A stretch of DNA of 64,000 bases from Chondrosia reniformis. Taxonomy: Eukaryota > Porifera > Demospongiae > Chondrillida > Chondrillidae. The stretch spans positions 436,501 through 500,500 of the forward strand of contig OX359192.1 in the NCBI GenBank assembly GCA_947172415.1, read 5' to 3'. Positions 50,301 to 61,200 of this stretch are shown here, piece after piece. The position numbers were made by a program, and so were the translations under genes. Each line of letters starts with the position of its first letter. Within the stretch, counting starts at the first letter, position 1. The notes under the pieces are model-generated. The model worked only from the letters and a program-made list of their open reading frames with translations. It did not search any database and was not told where the DNA came from.

Positions 50301-52069
50301 CATTAACTGCTTTCTACTGCATCCTACTACGGATAAAAGTTACTACGTATGTAGGTACGTATATATACAGTAGACTAAAAGTATTCCTGGCTTGCTATTT
50401 ATATTAGCACAATCCTAGCATAACTGTACTTTTGGTCACTATATGATTTCTGAATCCATTAATGATATTCATAACTAAACAGCTGCTTATGGGAAATCAA
50501 AGTTATGTAACATCTGGTTGCTAAGCAACAAAACATTACATAAAAACCAAAGAAGCACATTAGTGTTTCATGTCAGTATGTCATGTATAAGATCAGTTGG
50601 CATCTGGTTTGGTTGATTATTTCAGAGAATGAGAATGAAAAATATTCAACTGTTACAATGCAATTCTCTTCAATTTTAAAAGATCGTATATTTGCCATAT
50701 AATTTAGAGGGAGACCTCAGACTGCTGTTCTCACAACAGAAGAATTCCTCTTTCAGTGGTTATAAAGACGAGGTCCAATATAATGAGAAGTGAAGCAATA
50801 CATTAAGGGTTTCTATTAATGGGAATCATTTAGTAAGAGTAGTGTATAAGCAAAAAGAACAGTATAAGCAAAAAGAATAATTAGATTCATAGAACTTAAC
50901 AGCACATTCAGGATTATAGTTGTATGGCTTTCCTGGCATCTATAGCATTGAGTATGTTCACTGAGAATGTGTTTTATTTTCAAGTCTAAACCTGTTGTAA
51001 TATTTTTCAAATGCTTTTAATGGACAAATTTCATTGAAAATGTTAAATAGTACAAAAAATGGAATATGACATTGTATTTAATTTATCCATATAAATTTTC
51101 CCACAGTTTCACAATTAATTATATTATTTATTATTGAAAGATTTTTATAACAGCAAGTATGAATACAATGAGAAGCTTGGGAAAGTAGTGTCTTCTTGAG
51201 AAAAAATAATGGGAGAAGGTGCTTAATGTATTAATTGCCATTTGAGTGCTAATACTTTTTGATCTCGTGTAGATAAAATTAAGTGGAATAGGTTATACGT
51301 TAGTACACCGGTACAAGCCATTACTTGCGCCTCAAGTTACATCTATCAAAGGTTGTAGCACATTATAAAATAACCACATGTACTTAGAGGATGAGCTGTT
51401 GAACTACAACAGGTGCAGCGTTCCTACTTGCTATCTCCATAATTGTTCCCACACACGAATTATATAGTGCTAACACTGCTACTGGTCAGAAGTCGTGAGT
51501 GAAAACATCTCCCGTTATTTTATTCCCAATAGTGCAATTCACACGGCTCTTGTAATATCTCATCCATTCATGTGTAAATGTCTGACCATACCTCAAAATG
51601 AAACCCGATGACCTCCAGGATCTCCTTCACGCCAGGGTGTTTCAGAACCTACAAATGAACCGCACATTGATAATAGCAGTTATACAGTACTACAGCACTA
51701 ATAGAGTTTAAAAAGGCAGTTCCTTGCAGCTATATATAGCCGTGAAAAAACTACGAAGCATTAAATTTTACATAAAGTATTTGCAAATGGGTATAGATCT
51801 TTGCTAGAAAGATGCATTTTGGTGCATTTAGTGCATTATACACATGCAGTTGCATATGCAGCATGCTTTACTCTGCTACTATTATTAATACGCATATTTA
51901 CGAGCTATGTTTTATAACTTACTGGTGCATCACTCCGAATCATTCTGTAGCGATCAGCTTTTGGATATTCTAGTATATTCTGTATGAGTCTTAGACTAGC
52001 CAAGGATGCGTTCAGAAAATGGTCCAAATTTTCATCTCGTAGGATCGCCAACTTTGTCTTTAAAGCCAT
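41330..52069 (-). CDS. PUB-pseudokinase-RA-PH-PH-WW-WW multidomain adaptor
   Basis: Fifteen exons join without a phase error: 52069-51923, 51648-51592, 49870-49575, 47751-47679, 47518-47372, 47087-46912, 46667-46365, 46091-46025, 45816-45668, 45349-45166, 45006-44848, 44584-44435, 44206-41777, 41665-41537 and 41449-41330, giving 1,528 aa. Domains: PUB (about 10-105; YRMIRSD, GVKEILEVIGFHFE); Src-like kinase fold (about 112-368) with Lys145 (VTIK) and Glu162 kept, but HRD changed to HSN (233-235) and DFG to NFS (253-255), so probably catalytically dead; RA (about 423-535); PH (about 540-645; GYLIL ... WCVIHHGTMFLY ... DWIEAV); second PH-like (about 675-790); a Ser-rich tail with YxxM (DYIPM) and PPPPLPPR; and two WW domains (1447-1489, 1490-1528). 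PUB domains bind p97/VCP, RA-PH pairs recruit Ras/Rap effectors to membranes, and the tail offers SH2/SH3 sites. The function is inferred as a membrane scaffold. No family with this order is known to me. Confidence 0.82.
44280..44405. repeat. CT-rich microsatellite in an intron
   Basis: A polypyrimidine tract of imperfect (tctc)n on the plus strand lies in the 228-bp intron between exons 12 and 13 of the PUB-pseudokinase gene. On the sense strand it is purine-rich, so it is not the splice polypyrimidine tract. Confidence 0.85.
47088..47371 (-). other. U12-type AT-AC intron
   Basis: No GT-AG pair can join exons 5 and 6. The sense strand instead reads CAAAAT|ATATCCATT at the 5' end, close to the minor-spliceosome donor ATATCCTTT. 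At the 3' end it reads TCCTTAAC (47105-47098), then 10 nt to and including a terminal AC. The branch motif matches the U12 consensus TTCCTTAAC at 8 of 9 positions. Splicing here gives RAQN-LHLDSYDT-VKIANFS. The eight residues between the catalytic-loop Asn and the DFG-strand equal the Src-family spacing, which independently supports the junction. Confidence 0.85.
47533..47605. repeat. Short ggaggGATG minisatellite in an intron
   Basis: About six imperfect copies of an ~12-bp unit (ggagggatgcat / ggagggatggt) lie immediately upstream of the exon 5 acceptor of the PUB-pseudokinase gene. Confidence 0.7.
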
Positions 52070-52139
52070 TGTAAATCACAAATGGGTTGAAAAGCAATAC
52101 GACAGCTTTGAAAGCTAGTGCGGTCATTTATAAAGGCTT

Positions 52140-52180
52140 GCATTAATTAATTTCCGGTATTACGCTGGAATGACGTCACA
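52140..52180 (-). promoter_or_regulatory. ETS- and CRE-like sites between ELP1 and the pseudokinase gene
   Basis: The 140-bp gap between the ELP1 stop (52210) and the start codon at 52069 contains a perfect CRE palindrome TGACGTCA (52171-52178). On the minus strand it also holds ACCGGAAAT (52158-52150), an ETS/GABP-type site. Both sit 80-110 bp upstream of the pseudokinase ATG, where proximal promoter sites are expected. This is motif evidence only. Confidence 0.5.
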
Positions 52181-52209
52181 ATAAAGGTCAGTTCCAATAA
52201 AATTTCAAA

Positions 52210-55200
52210 TCAAATTATAGTTTTCAACAACAGGTTCTCTTTAAGTACTGGAGCGGGTGGCCATTCCAGATCTGTGACTAAAAGGAAAAGATCAAAGTCT
52301 TAATGCCATGTTAAAGGTTATCTTATAAACAGGTTCGACACATTTGTTATGGTATATGATCAAAGCTCCTTATCCTACCTTCATCTAAACCTTTTAATAG
52401 AGGCTCTCTAGTGGCACTGGCTTCAATAATACTGTTGACAGTTGCAAGTGGACCAAATCCCTTAGGAATGGAATAGAAAACACAAAAGTAGCTCAATTTG
52501 AACAAGATCTGATAACGTTCAGTAAATTTATAAAAGATCTCAATGTTGAGTGAATATGTACGTAGCTTAGTTTCAAAGTAATTGATAAATACTATATACA
52601 CACATAGAACAGACAATTTTCAGTACCTTCATCTACCATAATTCTACTTCAACTATATATGGATGACCCCACCCACAGGAAATGGGTGGGGTACCGGTGT
52701 AAGCTAACTCAGACAAAACTAATCACACCAATTAAAATGAGTAACAATTTTGACCAGCTATAGCAAACATGTAAGAAGCAACTACGGCCTAATAATAATT
52801 CTGTAGCCTCATTACTCAGGGTTGGGCTCAATTCTCTGTAATTGTTTCTTTTGTTTTACTTCTTAATGATGCTAGTCAAAGTGTAGTCTACTTAAAATTA
52901 TCCTTATATCACAACATAGCCTTTGTACAAGCATTGTGCTATCCATTCTAATATTATAGTCCAGTTGTGCCTATAGTTCACCTGGACTATTCATATATAT
53001 AGTTCACTACAACAGCTACACTTGGCTTACTTGTGGAGGAGTGATTGTATTTTCTGCCATCTTTGAGGAAGGCGGCCAGATGACATTAATCAGTTCTTTA
53101 GCTCTGCTGTGAAGCTGGTTATACAGGTCTTTCAACTGCTTTACTGGTTCATCTTCTCCAAAGAGAACAAATTGCAGCACCAAATTAGCAATATCATCTA
53201 CAAACACGTGATAAAATAGTTGAAAACAGTACATGCAACAAGAATAGTCTTAACCAATACAAGTGGTTGTATTCGAAAGTAAAATTCTCGTAATAATGTA
53301 TATGATGACTATTTTGTTGATTTATTGTAGTTATCAAGAAACAAAGAATTTAAATAAATATGTTATATCATAAAATAATCACTACCCAGATAGACAACAA
53401 GTCATTTCAGTATATACAGAAACATAAAATAAACTGAGACCTTTCAGTACCAGAGAGCCATATGTATATATTTCCTTTCAGTATATATAGAAACATATAA
53501 AATAAACTAAGACCTTTGTACTTGGAGAGACAATACATCTATAGTGGAATATTAAAGTACACAATAAAATGATTCCAGTTTCACCACTTGTGATTACTAG
53601 TCACATAAAATAAAACAAAAATGAAACAATTTTTTTTAATCATGAACTTCAATTACATTTGGTTAGGAAAACAATAACAGTATTTTAATGGAATACTTAT
53701 AAAAGGCATTTAATTTAATAATGGGAAAATAGATTTACGACATACTGCACATACGTACGTATATAAGCTCCACGAATGAACAACACATATAGTATAGTAT
53801 ACTAGGATAGAGGTATATTATTCTCCATTGTACCTATGGGTTAATGTATGAGAAATAGGGGACTTTAAGATCTGAAGTTGATCTTAAAGCTTTGGAACTT
53901 CTACACGTGATATTCAGTGCATTTTGCTGAGGCAATTAAGCATGTCTTATTAAATTAACAACCACAAGTGATTCCAAGAAATTGCAAAAATATTACAGGT
54001 GAATGGCCAGTATACAGAAAAAGAAGTGAAGATATTGAGGAATTGTAGCTAACAAAGTTATGAAACAACAGCAAACAGTTTTGGGGAATATTTAATAAAA
54101 ACTTTTCACTCCGATCCACATGGCTTTGTACATTTTACATGACCAGTCTGTACAACTACACGTACAGACTGTCAGTCAAAAGTACTCAGAAAGTGACAAT
54201 AAACAATTAATATAAGACAGAGTTGTGCACGTGCACTCATGTACTAGTGGTATTGTTTAAACAGTTACTATGGCAACTAAACTTGCCAAGTTTTCATATA
54301 AATAACTCTCAATTTTAAAGAGAATTTTCCCATAAGATATTCAAAGGTTTCTATTATCCATTTGTCAAGTAAGCAAACCTGATGAATTAGCCAGTATGTG
54401 CAATTGTTGCACATTAAAAGTAGATCACTTATGGGATGGCTGCACATTATGACACACACTTAATAATCTGCTGTGTTAGCGGCATGGTCATGCCTAGAAA
54501 GGCAGCAATGAGTGGAAGCTTTGTTCTGAGGCTGAAGGTACAGATGGCATTGATCAAAAATAGTGTTGCTGTTCACATGGAAGTGCAAGAAAGACGTTTA
54601 TAAAGACACAACACACAAGGCACACTGCTAATATTGCTAATACAAAGGAAATATAGGGCCAGAATATGATCAGTTAACACACAAGCTATTAAAATACTCC
54701 CACAAATATGGAACTAACCTTAAACACACACCTGACAACTATCAAGCATAACTCAATAATCCTCAGGTACCATCCCCACTTGTACATATACAGCAATAAT
54801 ACATATTACCATACCAGTGAAACTAATATGTATATGGACCTAGGGATTAAATGAATTAAATTAAATGTACCCAACCCATTTATGAACTATCATGGATAAA
54901 AACTAATTGTAGTTATACTAAAGTGATACTTTAACCTTTAATCTTGTTCAATTTTAACATTAATGTATTCCAATTGTAGGAAACAGTTTGCAGCTGTGAA
55001 CTAAAGAGATTATGAATCTCCAATAAGAGCATCTGTTATATAAGAACACCTCTCCAATAAGAGCAATTGTTATATAAGAATACCTCTCCAATAAGAACAC
55101 CTCTAACATCTCCAATAAGGGCACCTCTCATTTAAGAACACTTCCCAACAGGATTACCTCTCCAAAAAGGCATTGGATCAAAGGAGGGAAAAACTATCTG

Positions 55201-58200
55201 TGGTTCTTTGATGATTTTCTCCATCTTGGATGACCGGGAGGCAATCAGCGGTTGCCATTTTAATAGGACATAAGTCCCCCAACCAAGATAACCTTTGTCA
55301 CTTGCATGGCTGGTTGGTATAATATCTTCCAATAATTACACGTTTTTCAACATAGTGCGTGAGAATAAATTGAGCATCAGCAACATAGTTTAGGACCTTT
55401 TGACCCGGAGGTCTTCATCAGCAATACTGTTGCTGATGCTCAATAAGGCTTTATTCTCATAATGATTGCAATAAGCACTCCCAATTCTTCATATATGTAT
55501 ATTAGTCTTTGTTTTCAATACATTCATATATATGTACATATATGTGTGTATAACTATTATAACTTAGGCATGAAACAGTGCATGAACTACTCCCGGAGAG
55601 AATGCAGTCCACTGATTAAATATAGTTATCCAATAAGGATTAATTTAAGACAATTATACCAGGCTCTTGATGTTAACAACTCGATACCAAAAATGAAACT
55701 TCTATCTTGCTAAGGTACATGTTACATTCTGACTAAATGGCTATATAGGAAAATTGTATTAAAATATCAGATAAAGATAATCTGAAAACTGACAATACCC
55801 ATTAGATCAAGAATTAGTAATGTACACATTGCAACATATCACATTATAACATACAGTACATTTACTTAATTGAAAAATATAAAAATATTTCAATGACCAT
55901 ATTAGGAATCTGGGAAAGGTTCTTGGTGCCTTATTGATTCTATTTTTGGTAAAATTAAATACCCATTCAATATCTTTTCTGTAATACTTAAATCTTCAAA
56001 TTACTTCATTACATGTTCTATAAAGCAACAAATTGTTCATTAAGAGTAATAAATTATACCAAATTATCCACAACGACTTAGGAATGTTTACTGATTACCG
56101 AAGATGTCATTGCTTAATATTCCAAATTGAAGAGAAACAGAAATGTGACAGACTCAATATAGCAAGTACATGTCAAACAGTAATTATTAAACAAAATTAA
56201 GTGATATGTAAACACAAGTGTATCAAACCTCACTAAGAGGTAAAACAAAAGCCCTGGGAAGAGAATGCAGTGATAATGACTTTAGTCACCAGTTCCTTGT
56301 ACTTATGAGCTGTTTACACAGTCCTCTGAAACCTAACCATGCATAGATAATGATGAGTAATTGAGTGAAACACCTGTGAATATCCTATTTCAAACAGGAG
56401 GAGAATGCAGCAAAACGGCAAATAACAGTAATGTTTATTAAATCATCATTTCACACTGTATTTCCTATCGTATAACCCATAATAGCTGCTAATCAGTCTC
56501 AAACCTCATCTAAATCAGCCTATGATTTAGATGAAGTTTGAGATAAGCATGTCTCCACTTTTAGCACATTTGAATTGATGTGAAAGGAGGCTTTACATGA
56601 GCAGACAATCACAAAATTCATTTTAACAACTCTGTCAAATTCTCTCTCATATTATCACTACAATAGAAGGAATAAGCACAAACCAACGGCATTCCAGGAC
56701 AGGCCGTCAACACTACCCAATCAATTTCATAACAAGGTCATTCACACTAGGTCATCTCAAAAGTGGAAAACAAAAATTATGTACATCAATATGGCATTGA
56801 GCATAGACGTTGTTAAGGTTCAGTCATCATCCCTACATACATTATACATACACATACTTATGTAGGTGAAATGACAAGTATTGAATACTATAGTGCTTAT
56901 CATCCCTTACCCCAGCACCTCCAAGCATCCCCTACCCCAGCACCTCCAAGCATCCCCTACCCCAGCACCTCCAAGCATCCCCTACCCCAGCACCTCCAAG
57001 CATCCCTTACCTTAGTACCTCCCAGCATCCCTTTCCCCAGCACCTCCAAGCATCCCTTACCCCAGCACCTCCAAGCATCCCTTACCCCAGCACCTCCCAG
57101 CATCCCTTACCCCAACACCTCCAAGCATCCCTTACCCCAACACCTCCAAGCATCCCCTACCCCAGCACCTCCAAGCATCCCTTACCCCAGCACCTCCAAG
57201 CATCCCTTACCCCAGCACCTCCAAGCATCCCTTTCCCCAACACCTCCAAGCATCCCTTACCCCAGCACCTCCAAGCATCCCTTACCTTAGTACCTCCCAG
57301 CATCCCTTTCCCCAGCACCTCCAAGCATCCCTTACCCCAGCACCTCCAAGCATCCCTTACCCCAGCACCTCCAAGCATCCCTTTCCCCAACACCTCCAAG
57401 CATCCCCTACCCCAGCACCTCCAAGCATCCCTTACCCCAGCACCTCCAAGCATTCCTTACCCCAGCACCTCCAAGCATCCCTTACCCCAGCACCTCCAAG
57501 CATCCCTTTCCCCAACACCTCCAAGCATCCCTTACCCCAGCACCTCCAAGCATCCCTTTCCCCAACACCTCCAAGCATCCCTTACCCCAGCACCTCCAAG
57601 CATCCCTTACCCCAGCACCTCCAAGCATCCCTTTCCCCAACACCTCCAAGCATCCCTTACCCCAGCACCTCCAAGCATCCCTTACCCCAGCACCTCCAAG
57701 CATCCCTTACCCCAGCACCTCCCAGCATCCCTTACCCCAGCACCTCCAAGCATCCCTTTCCCCAACACCTCCAAGCATCCCTTACCCCAGCACCTCCAAG
57801 CATCCCTTACCCCAGCACCTCCAAGCATCCCTTACCCCAGCACCTCCCAGCATCCCTTACCCCAGCACCTCCCAGCATCCCTTACCCCAGCACCTCCAAG
57901 CATCCCTTACCCCAGCACCTCCCAGCATCCCTTACCCCAGCACCTCCAAGCATCCCTTACCCCAACACCTTAAAGCACCTCCCAGTAGCCTTTATGATTT
58001 TGAATTTGAATTCTTAAGATAATTGGTAGTTCCATTTTTAGGAAATATGTCAAAATATTAAAAGAGTGAACTAACTATTTACAGTATATGTAATTTCCAT
58101 GAATTGTAAATTTAAACAATGCATTATTGAAGTGACATCACATCAATCATGATATCATGCATAAGATTACAATAGTGAGCAGGTCACACACTCCACCTCT

Positions 58201-61200
58201 GCTATACCTACCAGGTGGTCTGCAGTAAGATTCTTGGAAATGTAGTTACCATGTACAACACACTACTACAATCTCCATATCAACAGATTGAACAAATGAC
58301 ACCTCCTGCTTCAAACTTAATTTTAAAATGAATTTTATCTTTTTGAGACTGCTATATCTTTTGTTATATTCTTTTATAACTTTATAAGAATTGTGTATTT
58401 CCACATCAATATATGTAATTACTTAATTAATAGTAAACAATAGAGACACCTTTAGAATCAAACTAAAAATATCCCTAAGATTATAATTACATTCCATTCC
58501 TTATTGTTAAAATAGTATGTAATTTGCTTAAATTAAAGATATCATTAGTACATTTCTATTTAGTTGCTAGGCAGCAATTTTGATGGATAGCACTTTTTGG
58601 GTGTACATAAACTAAGTGAACATACAATAGAACTTTAGATATGGAAAAGAATAAATGTATATACGCGTACGTATACTGTAGTTAATTGTCAGTCGAATTT
58701 TATCCAATCACATAATAGAATAAGGATTTCTTTCATTCAATCCAAAATTACACAAGACATTTCCCAAAAATCGTTTTTTCCTAAACCTATATAGTATGGC
58801 CTCCTTTTACACAAATAATAACAACCACAAACCACAAGCATACAAATTTGTAATGCATATACGTACGTACGTATGTACATGTAGATATTGTACTAAACAT
58901 TGCCTTATGGTTATGTATAAGATATAGAAAAGTCATTATACTTGTCAAGTGTGAATGTACTTATATTATGGTATTGTACTTCAAAAATATATGGTTGGTA
59001 TTGTACTGTATGAGGACCCATTTTCAAAAACAATGGCTTCTTCATCCTAATTGAGGATCCACTGAAAATACATTAAATAATACCATTTAGAACATTCATA
59101 AAAAACTTTTGGGAGGAATGGGAAGACAAATAAAAGATTCATATATACTCATATCCCATTCAAAGATCATTATCAAAAATTAAGAATGGTGAATGAATTA
59201 GATTACCACAGTGCAGCCATGCAGGGACACACCCACAGAGAAGCTAAGGACACACCCACAGCTAGGAACATACTGTACATAATTTATCGTCATTATTTTC
59301 TCAATCATGTGTACATCAAAGTTACCACTTATTTCATTTTGTAAGGCTACCATTTGACTGGTCGGATTTAGTACATATGAAACATCCAGTAATGATTGCT
59401 TTGTGCATAACAACCAAACAACCTTGATACTTGTCAATAGAAGTAATGGCTTCTGCCAACGCTTGCATCAGACCGAGGTCTTCATATCGACTGCCTTCCT
59501 TAATGCTAAACTTCTTGCGATCCAACTTCTTTCTGCTTTTAGCAGTTCTCCTGTGGATAAGAAGAAGAAGAAGTGAAGTGTGTCATCCTTTAGACATGGA
59601 TGACAGCTTACGATGAAGAAGTTGATTTGTAGCTTCTTGCTGACTGTCCAGTGACACTACTAGTCTCAGAGAAGAGATCCGCATCCTTCTCATCTGCCGC
59701 ACCATATACACCTTCTACATTCAACCATATGTAAAGTGATAACAACCACAACTATTTTATTAACTATTTAAGCTACACATATGTAGTATGAAGCAGCTAT
59801 TCTTGTACAAGGTCATGTTTATTATTATAATAAACTTTTGTGAAGCTGTTAATATTTACTTCCTGTTTCACTACAGAAGTTGCTAATTTACTTCCTGTTT
59901 CTTGTTGGTACATACAGGATGTACAAGGAAAAAATCAAAGCTTAAAGTTAAATTCAAGAAATAACATATATACGTGTACAATATACACAGCTGGCTTCTA
60001 ACTCTCAGTACACACACCACTGTCATAATGGAATAAGATTACAGTTGGCCAATAACATAACAATGGCCCTTACCGAGACATCTCTCCTTCCACTTGTCCT
60101 TATTCTCCCTTACAATGACCAGTCTACTGGTCTGTTGTTCCAGCTGCTCATCCAAAGCATTCAGTGTTTCAATCAGTTTAGTCTTTGCCTCATGAAGACA
60201 AGGTGTGAAGTGGGAATCAATCAGATCTGTTCTTTGGCATAAATGTATCAGTCTCATAGCCTCTGCCCACTGCCACGCCTCCAACAGCACAACAATGGCC
60301 TCCTCATGGTCTCCAGCATAGTCCAAAAGTATTCTAGCAGCTTCAGCACTTTTGTTCTTTGCTTTTAGTTTGTCTGAGAGAGAGGTGGATAACAGTGCCT
60401 TAATTGTCCCAGACTGTGCAGCTGTGCTAATATCACAACCAGACTACACTAACACACATTCAGTCAGTCTCCTACTATTGACAAGTGGTCACATGACAGT
60501 CACATGTCTTACACCTGCCCCATACCAGCTAGCCTCCTGGCAGTCTCCATAACACTGGCCTGTGAGCACTTCAGTCTTGACATGACCATAAAGACATTTT
60601 GCCAGTCCAAGCTTCTCTCAAAAGAATCTTTGGCTTCAGTCAAGTTGTCAGCTTTCATGTACACTGAAATGTAGGAGGGGATGTAGGTAGGTGGGGATGT
60701 AGGTAGGTGGGGATGTAGGCAGGTGGGGATGTAGGTAGGTGGGGATGTAGGTAGGTGGGGATGTAGGTAGGGATGTAGGTAGGTGGGGATGTAGGTGGGT
60801 GGGGATGTAGGTAGGTGGGGATGTAGGTAGGTGGGGATGTAGGTAGGTGGGGATGTAGGTAGGGATGTAGGTAGGTGGGGATGTAGGTGGGTGGGGATGT
60901 AGGTAGGTGGGGATGTAGGTAGGTGGGGATGTAGGTAGGTGGGGATTTAGGTAGGGATGTAGGTAGGTAGGGATGTAGGTAGGGATGTAGGTAGGGATGT
61001 AGGTAGGGATGTAGGTAGGTAGGGATGTAGGTAGGTAGGGATGTAGGTAGGGATGTAGGTAGGTGGGGATGTAGGTAGGTAGGGATGTAGGTAGGTGGGG
61101 ATGTAGGTAGGGATGTAGGTAGGTGGGGATGTAGGTAGGTAGGGATGTAGGTAGGTGGGGATGTAGGTAGGTAGGGATGTAGGTAGGTAGGGATGTAGGT

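Noticed and set aside
56871..57703. Long ORFs over the 25-bp, 17-bp, GGATGTAGG and G-rich repeats in ELP1 introns
   Set aside because: They are open because the repeat unit lacks stops. Several strands and frames are open at once, and all lie in introns defined by in-phase ELP1 exons.
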